From: Leishmania mexicana MHOM/GT/2001/U1103
Taxonomy: Eukaryota > Euglenozoa > Kinetoplastea > Trypanosomatida > Trypanosomatidae
NCBI RefSeq assembly: GCF_000234665.1
Contig: NC_018332.1
Location: forward strand, 677,755-741,754
DNA length: 64,000 nucleotides
Direction: 5' to 3'
Shown here one piece after another: positions 29,372 to 39,796 of the stretch. The first letter of the stretch is position 1; every line of letters begins with the position of its first letter. Under the pieces are notes generated by a model. That model was not told the origin of the DNA, did no database searches, and saw nothing but the letters and a program-made list of their open reading frames with translations. Both the position numbers and the translations under genes were made by a program.

Positions 29372-31369
29372 CTACCCAGCCACTTTGGCTGCCTGCAAGG
29401 TAATCACATGCACACCAATCAGCCCTACCATCGAGGTGTAGAAAGGCCCGATCATCCCATCCGCGAGTAGCGCCTCCGCCGCCGCGGCCGTCCCATTCGC
29501 ACCGTTGCTGTGCCACTGACGGCTAGCAGAGCGCATAGACCCGTCCTCGAGGATGACATCCGGCATCAGCGCGCAGACAACCTGGTCGGGGTCCAGTAAC
29601 TGCGCCTGCCGGTCCCAGCTACCGAGTGGAACACAGCCGCCGTCGTCGCCGCTGTGGTCTTCGCTGATGCGCAACGACCCGACCACTTGGCGGACAAGGG
29701 TGTAGCTGCGCACTTGCCCGAACGTGCGCACAGAGGAGAAGAACTTCTGCATGGTGGTGTCCTGCCGGTGCGTCTGCACAACGATGCAGCAAGGCTTTTT
29801 TCTCAGGGTGCCCGACGTGTAAGGCGCCGTGCTGCGCGCCGTGAGGGCCAGGTGGATTGTGTCGACCAGTGCAGGAATGACGTCGGTGTCGTAGACACAG
29901 TCGGCCACGAGGGTCACGTCCACCTCGTCCTCCATGAACATCTTCTCGTTATCGTCGTGATTCAGCCAGTCGAGCAGCGCCGCGCGATGAAGCGGCGGCG
30001 TCGGACCCCTCTCCAGCCCGCACTTGGCGGCCTGCGAGTCGGAGACAAGACGAATGCCGTTTTCGGCCATGTTGAAACGCATGTTGTCAACGATAGACTC
30101 CTGGTAGTCCGTGGCGAGGAAGGACGCGACGTGCTGCTGGTACTCCTTCATGTGGTGCAGGTACACCGGCGTGAGGCCGACCCCCGCGCCAAGCTCCAGG
30201 ATGCGCAACTGACTGCTGTACAGCTTTGTAACACTGCTGCTGCCGGCATTGCCGTCGTTGCTGCTGCGCAGGCTACAGTTGACCATAGGGCCTAGTGACA
30301 GTGGAGTCGGCGTGGTGTGCGGGTGCAGTCCGTTTGATGCCGCCAGCAGTCGCGCCGGGGACGTACTGCTGCTCGCCGTACTGCTCGTCGCGCGCGGGAG
30401 GCCGAGAACGTCCGCCAGCATGTGCGTCTGTCCTTTCAGCTCCTGCGCAAGCAGCTGAACCATGACAAAGGCGGCTGGCCAGAGCGAGAGGCCCACGTTG
30501 GAGAACTGCTCACTGGAGACACGGATGCTGCTGAACTGGTCAAGCGGCAGCGCAGCAGCAGCAGCAGCAGAGGCTGGCGTTGGTGCTGGTGGATGTGACG
30601 ACAACGGTACCTTCGGATGCTGCTGCTGATGCTGGTGGTGCCTCGGCGACCGCTGCGACGGCGATGTGGGTGGAGAGCGTACGGACGCCATGGGCAGAAG
30701 CTCCTTCGAGCCGTCGTTGACCACAATGCACGGCGGCAGGCCATGGGGGGAAAGGGTGTGTGTGGGTTCGCTGTGGGCGCTCAGAGAGCGCTGAGAGCTG
30801 CCCGTGTGCATCTCAGGCGACAGCGATGCACGCAGTGATGAGCCGGGGGAAACGGGGTGCACCTGCGGCGGCGTCCGAATCGCAGACGGCGACATCAACG
30901 GGCCAGAAGGCGGTGTCGGGGCGACAGACGCGCTCGTGATGACAGGGGTGTCTGGCGCACTACCAAACGGGTTGTAGAATGTCTTGAAGCAAAGGTCCTG
31001 CCCACTAGCCTCCCCGATGACGCTTACCCGAATAAACTCCTCAATCAACTCCGTCTGCACTGGGTCCTCGCTCGACGCGGAGGACAGCGCGTAGTCACCA
31101 ACACAGTGCTCCTCGACGGCGTTTATGTACGCCTTGAACAGGCCTCGCACCATTCGACGACGCGGCGGGTACTTCTTCACGACGGGGTGCCGCACAAACC
31201 ATTCCACAGCGAACATCTGTGCCTCGGCGCTGCACCAGGGCACACCCCGACTCTCGCAGTCAGCCTGGAAGGCACTCAGCACAATGGTTGGCGGCGCGCT
31301 CTGTAGGAAGAGAATCAGCGACCGAGGGAGGCTGCAGAGCGATGACGTGTTCGGGGGAAGAGGCTCCAT
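29372..31369 (-). CDS. FAM86/EEF2KMT-like protein-lysine methyltransferase (665 aa)
   Basis: Start at the ATG at 31369 (MEPLPPNTSSLCSLPR). The N-terminal 90 residues carry a FAM86-type block, including VEWFVRHPVVKKYPPRRRM, which corresponds to the VKHPVCVKHPPS-like region of human EEF2KMT. A seven-beta-strand SAM-dependent methyltransferase fold follows. It has motif I ILELGAGVGLTPVY (about residue 390), a post-I ATDYQESIVDNM, and a post-II VADCVYDTDVIPALV. Human EEF2KMT trimethylates a lysine of elongation factor 2, so a cytosolic translation-factor methyltransferase is the best guess. Between the two conserved parts lies about 200 residues of Ser/Pro/His/Gln-rich low-complexity sequence with a poly-Ala and His/Gln run. 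This makes the protein roughly twice the length of its relatives. The substrate could be another protein; METTL21/22 relatives are the alternative. Confidence 0.8.
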   Translation of the reverse strand: MEPLPPNTSSLCSLPRSLILFLQSAPPTIVLSAFQADCESRGVPWCSAEAQMFAVEWFVRHPVVKKYPPRRRMVRGLFKAYINAVEEHCVGDYALSSASSEDPVQTELIEEFIRVSVIGEASGQDLCFKTFYNPFGSAPDTPVITSASVAPTPPSGPLMSPSAIRTPPQVHPVSPGSSLRASLSPEMHTGSSQRSLSAHSEPTHTLSPHGLPPCIVVNDGSKELLPMASVRSPPTSPSQRSPRHHQHQQQHPKVPLSSHPPAPTPASAAAAAALPLDQFSSIRVSSEQFSNVGLSLWPAAFVMVQLLAQELKGQTHMLADVLGLPRATSSTASSSTSPARLLAASNGLHPHTTPTPLSLGPMVNCSLRSSNDGNAGSSSVTKLYSSQLRILELGAGVGLTPVYLHHMKEYQQHVASFLATDYQESIVDNMRFNMAENGIRLVSDSQAAKCGLERGPTPPLHRAALLDWLNHDDNEKMFMEDEVDVTLVADCVYDTDVIPALVDTIHLALTARSTAPYTSGTLRKKPCCIVVQTHRQDTTMQKFFSSVRTFGQVRSYTLVRQVVGSLRISEDHSGDDGGCVPLGSWDRQAQLLDPDQVVCALMPDVILEDGSMRSASRQWHSNGANGTAAAAEALLADGMIGPFYTSMVGLIGVHVITLQAAKVAG

Positions 31370-31994
31370 CGTGAGGCGGCAAAGCCCACACACACGCACG
31401 CACAAGAAAAGAGCAGCAGCAGTAAGCAGCCCGAGCGGGGGTGGACACCACGGCAGGGACTGCCTCTCCTGCTGCCACTGTCCCCCGACGCTGGTACTCG
31501 CGCTAATGCGGGTGCGGAAGCTACGGTGGCCAAGGAAGCTGGCACGAGAGAAACAGAGAAGAGGCAGGAGGAGCCAGGGAGAAGACAGTGACGTCTTCAA
31601 CGTCTGCCCGTCAAGCCGAACGAACTTTAAGCAAGCACGAGAGCCGAAGAGAGCGACACATCCATCAAAGATGGCAAACCTCACGCGCACGGCCAAGAAC
31701 GTAAGACGAAGCCGAGGAAGACGAAAGGCACAGAAGCGAAGTCCTAAGTTACAGAGCGAGCGAGAGAAGGGCGGATGGGGAGAGGGTATGTGAGTCACCG
31801 GCAATCAAAAGGACACGGACACGGTGACACACGCATAAACGCACAAGAAAAAAAGCACAACGGAACAGAAGAAAGGAAAAAGGGCAGATACCGAGCCCGC
31901 AGCACGCCGCAAGAGCGCTGTCGCCAACTCCGAAAACGGGAAGCAGGTATGCACCTGCTGAGTACCTCCTCCTCTCCTCCGAAAATGCAGATTT

Positions 31995-32022
31995 ACATAT
32001 ATACTTATATATATATATATAT
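31995..32022. repeat. TA microsatellite
   Basis: Alternating TA tract, interrupted once, in the intergenic region upstream of the methyltransferase gene. Confidence 0.9.
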
Positions 32023-32852
32023 GGGAAGAGAGCACAGACGAAAGAAGGGTACGGGACCCCAAGGTCAGTGCGTGAGGTGACGTTAGGTGAGAGGAGGGGG
32101 AGGGGGGACAGAGACTGTGACTACGAGGCGTTACACAGTTTAACTGGAAAACAACACAAAGGGGGTGATGCCACACAAAGCCTTCCGTTTCGGATGCGTG
32201 CTTGACCGCACGCAGCCACAGCAGACGCAGCAGCGGTGCCAGAAAAGGCGGTGATGATGATGCCAGTAAAAAGGGTACTGGTCATGAATTTTCCTTCGCT
32301 TGCTTTTGGTTCGCCTCTTCGTCTACCTTTCACCATGCAGCTTGCCGTTGCAATGTCTCCCCGCGTGCTGGCACCTGTACGTGTGGGTATGTGTCGAGGG
32401 GCGACCAGAGAAGCGGACGGGGAAGGAGGCGCGCACAAACGTGCGGTACAACCATCAACGGCTTCCTTGGTGTTGTCGGGGGTTTCGTCCGCGGAAAATG
32501 GGAGAGTGGGGAAAGCAAAAAGAGAGCCAAAAAAATTTTCGAGAGGGCAGACATGTGCCCACGGATACATCCCCACCCCACCCTTGCACAGGAGGGCGGA
32601 GAGAGAAGCTAGTGTCGGGACGGCGTCTCTCAGCCCGGCCAGCGGGGGACATCTGTGGGCCGATCCGCATGAATGCCCGCGTGGGGAGGGGCGGCGAGCA
32701 CCTCCGGGTGTTTCGAGATATGGTTTCGCGTTTGGTTCGATAGTTGCTCTCACGAAGCAGTCGTTAGAGGTCCCCGCCCCTAATGCGAAGCGGGTGCAGG
32801 TGTGGTGGGCTTGCACCGAAAAAGGCTTGGGAAACCGAGCCTTGCTCGGCTG

Positions 32853-32888
32853 TCAAGAGAGGACACAAGTAGAGACGCTGTCTCTTGA
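32853..32888. repeat. short inverted repeat (possible hairpin)
   Basis: TCAAGAGA at 32853-32860 is mirrored by TCTCTTGA at 32881-32888, with a 20-base loop. It could fold as an 8-bp stem in the BMS1 3' UTR or intergenic RNA. No function is implied. Confidence 0.4.
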
Positions 32889-34837
32889 GAGGCGAGCACA
32901 AGGCGCACCAGATTCCGTTGATGCAGCTCTTCAAGGCTACTGCAGTTCGCTTTCGTTTCCGTGACTTCACTCTGCCACGGCCTTCGGAAACCTCTCCGCT
33001 CCAGCGAAGAAACTGTAAGAGCAGAAACGGACAAAGATGTCGACGCCAGCGGCCAACTCGCACCTGTCCGAGAAGCGAGTCGAAGAGGTTGCAAGGATAC
33101 ATGGGTCGGGCTCAACGCCGTTGCGGGATGAAAAACAGCGTACGAGCCACATGAGAATCGAGCTGAAACGGGCGATGGAAATGGGGAGAGCGGCGAGAGT
33201 TGAGTGCGACGAGAGAGGCGCAGCGGGGGAGATGGGAGGAGAACGTCACGCGAACAAAGAACACACGACCCGCGCAGAGGTCAGGGAGACGAGCCACAGC
33301 ACACAAACAGCAGACATGGTGAAGGGTAAAACAACAACAAGTAAGAAGGAGCACACCAACAGAGAGAAGTATCATCTCTTGCCGTGCCACTGTAACTGCT
33401 GCTGCCCTCATGTGTGTGCGCGCGCTCGGGTATGTGCGTGCTCGTGTGCGCGTCAGGGGTGCGGAATGCGGAGGGAGAGAAGACAGGGGATGATAGAGAC
33501 GGGGAAGGGGGAGTGTGGAGTATACCGCGGCGCTGATACGTGCGTGCCGACCACTCTCTCTGTGTATCTTCGTCATCTTATCGTACCCCAATCCGGTGCA
33601 GCTGTCCTCTCGATTCGTACTATTCGGCGCTGTTGCTGTTCAGCACGTCCTGGCCGGCGCTGCGTCGGTCATGCGCGCCTCCCCCTTCCTCCCCTCCCCT
33701 CCTGTTCCCAACCGCCTTCTCTTCCTTTTCTGCGCGCGTCTTTGGCGGAGGCGGGCGCGAGCACTCTTTGAAAGGATGCTTGTCGAAATGGCACCGCGGC
33801 GTTGACCATTTTCCACGACGTCGTCTTCCGGTGGCGAAAGTACGCAAGTGATGATCCGATGCGGTACGAGCGTCCGAGGTAGTACAGAAGTCTTGTGAGG
33901 AGTGCAGAGGTGCACCGTGGTAGACCAGGAGAGAGCGATGATGAGGAGGGGCAAAGTTAGGGAGCAGAGTGGATACATGTGCGGGTGAGTTGAAGGGCGG
34001 TGCTCTTGCAATCATGTGAAGCGCCAGTTTTTTTTTTGGGGGGGGGAGGGGGGGTCGTGGGCGGGAGCCGATTACCTGTGGCAGTGAGGGGGAGGGGGCC
34101 AGAGGGCCAGCTAACGAGATGGCAACGAGAATACGAGGAGGAGGCGCATCTCCTTCCACTCATCTGCGCCCTCCCCTTTTCCGGAAAGCTTCGGTGCTCG
34201 TCTACTTCGCTGTCGTTCATCACGTACACACACGTACACACACACATGTGAGAAAGAAAGAGAAGGGAAGGGAAGGAGGCGACAGCCTGTTACGCGATCC
34301 GTCAACCAGTAGTGCAGAGCGAGCCATGCGCCAACACACGCGAAGACAGACAGCCGTGGAGACGCACGGTCGAGAAAAAAAAAGGTTCCACGTTACACGA
34401 GAAGTTAAATGCGGCATTTGCCTCCTCCTCTCCCCCTCTCTCACGTGTGTGTCTGTGTGTGTGTGTGTGCGTGATGGGTGCATGATGGGTGACGTCGTCG
34501 GTTAGACGTCCATGGCCACGGCACAACGTGTGTGGCTTCTTATACTTAAAAGCAACAACATGCCCGTCAGAGAGACATACAGCGTTGCCGACAGAGCGTC
34601 AACAGTGCTGGAGAGAGAGACGGTGTCGGGTCATCACCATCAGCGGGCACATCGAGTTGAAGTAACGCCCGAGCAGGTGTGCGGCCAAGGACGACTGAAA
34701 TGACGAGAAGCGCTGACAGACGTATGCCACGCGAGCGTCACAGCAGCCCCCCTGGCGCTACGCTGGTGATAACCCACCCCTTCCCCTTCCTCCGCCACCG
34801 TCAGCGCCAGCTTCGACGACAGCGCAAAGACCTGCTG

Positions 34838-37800
34838 TCACTTGCGAGACTTATGCTGCGTGCGGAATTCTCGCATGCGGGCCGTGTCCTTCTTTGCCTT
34901 CTTCAGCCCCTGCAGATAGGCCTCCTGCTCCTTCGTCGCCTCCTTCGCCGACCGCTCGCGCGCGCGCTTCTTCGCCGCGTCCTTCTTCTGCGTCATGGCA
35001 TCCGCCCGGTCCGCAAAGGTGTCAAGCAGGGCCTGGCGTCGCTGCTCCCGCGGCTCTGGTGCCACCGTGGTTGCCCCTTTGATGCGCTCTTGTAGGGCCG
35101 TGCCTCGGCTGATTGGAATGAAATCCTCCTTCATGTCGTACGGCAGCTGCATCTTGAGGTTGCGCGAGAGAAGCACCTTCTGCTTCGTGAGGTCCTCCTC
35201 CTCCTCGGCGACCCGGTGGCGGCGCTTGATCTCGGTGTACTCGGAGTCGTCGTTGCGGGGGAGAGGCATGTTGTAGTCCAGCCGCAGCTCTCGCATGGAC
35301 CGCATGCCGACCCACTCCGGATCCACCAAATTGCGTTGCATGGAGCAGTACCGCGGCGGCTCCACAGATTTCCACGCGCTGATGAAGACAATGTCGGACG
35401 GGAACAGCTTGTCCTCAAATGTTGCGCGCACGAGTCCCTGCTTGCCTTTCATGACAGACTTGATGATACCGCGGATGCCTGACACCGCCCTCAGCTTGGC
35501 ACCAATGAACTTAGCCGCCTCCACGTCACTGCTGAACATGCCCTTGATGAACCCCGTCGTCTTCTCCACCTTGGCTGGCGTGCCCGTCAGCTTCAGCTTC
35601 TTCACGATGGGCGTGGAGACGTCATTGCCGATTGTGTAGCCCGTGCACGGGATGCGGAAAGAGGACACGCGCGGGTCGCGAACCGGGATGGCGAGAAACC
35701 CGGTGTTTGGCGGCGCCACAGGCGCGTAGAAGGCTGCCATGCAGTGCATGTGCAGTGGCGTGTACTTGAGGTAGCGGCACCGCCCATTCGGGTCCTCCGT
35801 GGAGAAGATCGGCTGCGTCTGAAAGCGGCGCCAGCCCATCGAGAGAAGCAGCGGATCCTGCGCCTTGAGGATCTTCGGGAACCACCGATGGCGCTTGATG
35901 CGGGCCTGCACGATACGGAACTCATCCTCGCCGGCGTTGATGCCGCCCGCAATCAGCGGTACAGCGGGGTCGAACGTCTTGAGGAACTCGACAGGGAGAT
36001 TGTCGACCACAATGCGCAGATAAAGGCCGCTAAAGTAGCCGACCAGCTGGATCTTCTTGTCAATGTCGTCGCCGACGTCGTCGAGTGCCTCGTTGATGCG
36101 CTCCTTCTTCTCCTCCACCTGCCGGTTCAGACGGTGGTAGTAGCTGAAGGTTGTGTTCTTGCCGCCATCGGCGTCGCCAGTGTCGTAATCTTCGTCGAAC
36201 GCGCGCTTCTTCGCCATCTTCTTCTGCAAGAGGCGCTCCTGCTCCTCCGTGAGGCGGCCGCCCTGTCGCACAGCGGCCTCGGCACCCGCCTCCGCCTCGG
36301 CGTTGCGCTCCTCCTGCGGGTTGACGCGGCGCCGGCGCCGGCGCGGGTGGCCGTCCTTGCCATCGTCGTCGCGGTCGTAGCGCGTCGCCTCGTCAAAGAA
36401 CGCGATGCCGTCTTCGCCGTCAAGGCCGGCCTTTGTGGCTGCCCGTCCGTTGGCTCGGCTGCTGCCATTGCCGCTATGTGAGGTGCCGCGCGCCAGGAAA
36501 CTGGAGACAAGGTCATCCAGCTCCTGATCGGCTCCGCCCAGGGCGCTGTGACCAGCCTTGCCGCTGCCGTCCACCTCACCGCCGTCGCTGTCGTCGTCGA
36601 GGATGTTGTAGCCGTCGTACTCGTCATCTACATCCGCCTCCTCACCTTGACGTGGGGAGCCACGCGCGCCGCCGCCGCTGCTGCTCCCGCAGCCGCCGCC
36701 GTAGCTGATGGACGCCAATGCGTTCATCCTCTTTGGAGCGACTGCGGTGCCACGCGAGCCGTTTCTGACGCGGCCAAAGCCGAGATCGTCGTCGCCGTCG
36801 CTGCCAAAGCCATCCTCGCCGTTTTCGGGCTTGCCATCTCCCTCAGACCCGGAGGTGGAGAAGTCCCCAGCAACACCGGCGCCGCTGCGCCCGTGGTCGT
36901 GGCGCGTCATGGGCTTCTCCCCACGCGCCTCCAGCTCAAAGTCCTCATCGTTGCTGTCGTAGCCTTTGCTGCCCTCTTCTGCGGCGCCGGCATCCTCCTC
37001 GTCGACGCCCTCAGCGCCGGCCTCCCAGTTTCCAGTGACGCAGAGGTCCTTCAGCGAGCGCAGCATCGAGGCATCACTCCAGTCATGCTGAATGACGTTC
37101 AAACGAATCGCGTCCGGGTCGTTGAGCAGACGGGGCGCCAGAGCAGCCTCACTGCTGCCCTCGCCATCATCGTCTCCGCCCGCGATGGCCGCCTCGTCCT
37201 CTCCGTCCTCGGCGACCCCGAAGTCGGACAGGTGCGGTGCGCCGCGCTGCTGGAGCCCACGCCCCCTGTCGTCGTCGGAGTCGATAACAATGTCATTGGA
37301 CGCACCCTCGTCGCCTGCGTCGCTTCTCTCGTCGTCGTCGGCGTCGGAAGGCATGCGAACCTCCTCCATGTCCAGCTCCATCGTATCCTCGTCTCGGAAG
37401 TTCATGGGGCGGCGCCGGTGAGGCACAACGCGCAACTTCGTTTGTGCCGCGTCCATCGGACGCACATTCTGCAGCTCCCGCAGCAGCTGCAGGCCCTCTC
37501 CGCTGCGTTCGATGGCGCCCTTCTCGGCGTCCTCCTGGATGTAGATGGCGTCGTCGTCGTAGCTGATACCGCCTACATCGCAGTACGGGGCATAGAGCTT
37601 CTTCTGCTTGAGGCTGAGGTGGCGCATGCGGTGGTTGCCGCCCTGCTTGCTGTCGCCGCTGAACTTGTCCAACTGGCAGGGATCAGCTTGGTGGGAAAGG
37701 TGCGCCACCGGGAAGTCGCCGAGGCCGGGAATGTGCACCAGCTGGCCTGGCTTCATCGGCTTTCCGCGGGCGTAGCCGTAGAAGGCGACGGTGCGGCTAT

Positions 37801-38638
37801 GCAGCGGGCTCTCCGCGACGACGTCCGGGTCCGTGATGTCCTCGATGCGATCCATCACGACGCAGCTATGTGTGTTGCGCCAGGCCTGAATCTTGGGCTC
37901 GACGCAGATGAGCAGGCGATGCAGGTTCAGCACATCAGTCGGGCGGTACATGCCTCGCACCATAGGAGAGAGGCAAATCAGCTTGGCGCCCGCCGCCACC
38001 TCATGCCAGAAGCGATGCCGCAGAAACTTCTTGCGCTTCTTCATCGCCTTTCCCGTCTTGAGAGTGTCGAGGTGCGAGACCACGCCAAACATCTTCGGAA
38101 ACCCGTGCACCTGCGCGATGTTGAGAAACTCAAACGTCTCCATCTCGAAGCCGAAGCTGCCGTCCACCATGAGCAGCACCAGGTCCGCGACCTTGGCCAC
38201 GTCGCACATGGAAGCCAAGGTGTTGGGGCACTCCATGAAGGTGATGCGGCGTGAGCGACCAGCGATCACCGTCACAGGGCCGCGCACCGAGGCCAGGTTG
38301 CGATTTGAGTAGAACTTCACCATGGAGCGAATCAGCGTCGTCTTGCCAACGCCGGGTGGCCCGACAACGGCGACCAGCAGCGGTGGCTCGGCCACAACGT
38401 GGCGCAGCGTCTTGTCCATCGTCGGCACATGCAGGGCAGTTTCTTTCTTCTCGATGGAGCGGTAGAACTTCTGCGCCTTGTGGCTGCCCGCGCTGGGGCC
38501 CTGAAACGCCTTTACATTGCTGCCGCGGTTCGGTTCGAGGTCGATGCCGGAGCGGCGCTTGCGCAGCGCGTCCTTCTTGGCGGCCTTGTTGCCGACGGTC
38601 TTGCTCTTGTGGGACTTGTTTTTCTGTGGCTCGTCCAT
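34838..38638 (-). CDS. BMS1: ribosome biogenesis GTPase BMS1 (1266 aa)
   Basis: BMS1 is the large nucleolar GTPase of the small-subunit processome, needed for 18S rRNA maturation and delivery of Rcl1. Start at the ATG at 38638 (MDEPQKNKSHKSKTV), with a C/T tract and AG immediately upstream. The basic N-terminus (nuclear/nucleolar signals) is followed by the G domain with Walker A GPPGVGKTTL at about residues 93-102. Then comes the Bms1-typical HLDTLKTGKAMKKRKK segment in the G4 position, and a beta-barrel AARP2CN region. A long acidic linker (about residues 440-640) has many Asp/Glu/Ser/Gly runs. The C-terminal half (about 860-1190) has the DUF663/BMS1-TSR1 core, including AAFYAPVAPPNTGFLAIP and VRATFEDKLFPSDIVFI. 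A Lys/Arg-rich coiled tail follows. Length is close to yeast Bms1 (about 1180 aa). Identification is firm. Confidence 0.95.
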   Translation of the reverse strand: MDEPQKNKSHKSKTVGNKAAKKDALRKRRSGIDLEPNRGSNVKAFQGPSAGSHKAQKFYRSIEKKETALHVPTMDKTLRHVVAEPPLLVAVVGPPGVGKTTLIRSMVKFYSNRNLASVRGPVTVIAGRSRRITFMECPNTLASMCDVAKVADLVLLMVDGSFGFEMETFEFLNIAQVHGFPKMFGVVSHLDTLKTGKAMKKRKKFLRHRFWHEVAAGAKLICLSPMVRGMYRPTDVLNLHRLLICVEPKIQAWRNTHSCVVMDRIEDITDPDVVAESPLHSRTVAFYGYARGKPMKPGQLVHIPGLGDFPVAHLSHQADPCQLDKFSGDSKQGGNHRMRHLSLKQKKLYAPYCDVGGISYDDDAIYIQEDAEKGAIERSGEGLQLLRELQNVRPMDAAQTKLRVVPHRRRPMNFRDEDTMELDMEEVRMPSDADDDERSDAGDEGASNDIVIDSDDDRGRGLQQRGAPHLSDFGVAEDGEDEAAIAGGDDDGEGSSEAALAPRLLNDPDAIRLNVIQHDWSDASMLRSLKDLCVTGNWEAGAEGVDEEDAGAAEEGSKGYDSNDEDFELEARGEKPMTRHDHGRSGAGVAGDFSTSGSEGDGKPENGEDGFGSDGDDDLGFGRVRNGSRGTAVAPKRMNALASISYGGGCGSSSGGGARGSPRQGEEADVDDEYDGYNILDDDSDGGEVDGSGKAGHSALGGADQELDDLVSSFLARGTSHSGNGSSRANGRAATKAGLDGEDGIAFFDEATRYDRDDDGKDGHPRRRRRRVNPQEERNAEAEAGAEAAVRQGGRLTEEQERLLQKKMAKKRAFDEDYDTGDADGGKNTTFSYYHRLNRQVEEKKERINEALDDVGDDIDKKIQLVGYFSGLYLRIVVDNLPVEFLKTFDPAVPLIAGGINAGEDEFRIVQARIKRHRWFPKILKAQDPLLLSMGWRRFQTQPIFSTEDPNGRCRYLKYTPLHMHCMAAFYAPVAPPNTGFLAIPVRDPRVSSFRIPCTGYTIGNDVSTPIVKKLKLTGTPAKVEKTTGFIKGMFSSDVEAAKFIGAKLRAVSGIRGIIKSVMKGKQGLVRATFEDKLFPSDIVFISAWKSVEPPRYCSMQRNLVDPEWVGMRSMRELRLDYNMPLPRNDDSEYTEIKRRHRVAEEEEDLTKQKVLLSRNLKMQLPYDMKEDFIPISRGTALQERIKGATTVAPEPREQRRQALLDTFADRADAMTQKKDAAKKRARERSAKEATKEQEAYLQGLKKAKKDTARMREFRTQHKSRK

Positions 38639-38644
38639 TGTCGG

Positions 38645-38700
38645 CTACGGGAAAAGCCAGAGGATAGGAGAGGAGAGGAGAGGAGGGGAGGGCGGGGCGG
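38645..38700 (-). promoter_or_regulatory. candidate trans-splice acceptor of BMS1
   Basis: Strong minus-strand C/T tract (about 38661-38700), with the first AG at 38646-38645, only about 6 nt before the start codon. The implied very short 5' UTR is unusual; a distal acceptor may be used instead. Confidence 0.35.
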
Positions 38701-39363
38701 GGCGGCGGCTCCTCCGCCAGGTGGGAGCAGAGAAGAGGAGGGAGGAAAGAGGAGAGGTCGCGAGCGTTCTCCTGGCCCCCTCTCACGATCTGCCGCGTGT
38801 GCGATTATGCGCGTCCGTGTCTGGGTAAAGTATCCCGTTCACTTCGACACAAACGAGGGCAGGGGCATCGATGACGACGGGAGATGGGCAGTCCACACGT
38901 TAGACGCAGAAGAAGCCATTACGAGTGCGAGGCGTGCATTGGGCAGCCGGTGATGATGATAACAACGCGCAGAAGAAGAGGAAGAGCGAAGGCGAGAGAG
39001 GGATGGAGGGAGCTAGCTGTGAAGGAAGTGGTTGGTCGTGGAGCGGAAGCACACACCCACGGTGCAGAGGGGGGGAGTGAAGCAAGCTGCACTGGCGACA
39101 CGACACAACCTTTGCACTTTCTTCCATCGGCGGCAAGAAAGCAGGTGTGTGGAGGTTGGGGGGGTAAGGTAGACCCCATGGCTTCCGTGTGTGAATTTCG
39201 TACGAACCGATAGAATGCGCGCCATCTGCCCTTGGCCCAGTCTCCCCGGAGCGTAGCACGTGCAAGGAGCTGCGAGAGGGGGAGGGAAGGGGGAGAGGTG
39301 CAGAGAGCAGCTGAAGGTGATAACTCCTGCAAAGAGAGAAACATAACAAGAAGGCTGGCACGC

Positions 39364-39392
39364 TGTGTGTGTGTGTGTGTGTGTTTGTGTGT
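39364..39392. repeat. GT microsatellite
   Basis: GT dinucleotide run with one TT interruption. Confidence 0.95.
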
Positions 39393-39796
39393 GGAGGGGG
39401 AGAGGCGGGGCCGATGTGAATGAGCCGCGGTGCGTGCATAGTGAATGGACAGACGTAGAATTTCGAATGCTTTCAAGGCAGGCAACATACGCAAGGCGGT
39501 GAGAGAGAGAGCAAGATCAGCACCCACACACAGCATCTAAAACGAAATCAACTAAAAAAGAGGCGAGAGCACCAAGTGAAGACGACGACGGACTCGCTCC
39601 TCGCCGGATGCGCGGTCACCGGCCGCCCCTTTCTTTCCGGCATTCGTCACTCCAGTGATGCAAGAGCTAGATACACGTGGGCAGACGGGGAAGAGGACAG
39701 GAAAAGAGAGAGGGGGAAAAAGGAAGGGCTGTCATGGTGGCGCACGTGCGCACACGTGTGCCATACTGGTCTCCCCGGCCCTTCTTCGTCATTCGC

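Larger units (their letters stand above)
31370..34837. other. 3.5-kb intergenic region without recognised gene
   Basis: The long stretch between the methyltransferase start and the BMS1 stop. It holds a TA microsatellite at 31995-32022 and a short inverted repeat at 32853-32888. It also holds a denser, less repetitive block at about 32560-33010 that could be an old degenerate retroposon, and homopolymer T/G runs at 34030-34060. Open frames in it overlap on both strands and have no recognisable motifs. Confidence 0.6.
38639..39796. other. intergenic/UTR region
   Basis: BMS1 5' flank and the 3' flank of the DHHC gene, with a GT microsatellite at 39364-39392. No gene supported. Confidence 0.6.

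Noticed and set aside
32560..33010. Possible SIDER element in the BMS1 3' intergenic region
   Set aside because: Composition is suggestive but I could not recall specific matching blocks.
36548..38254. 568-codon plus-strand open frame
   Set aside because: Antisense shadow of BMS1, which has clear motifs on the minus strand.
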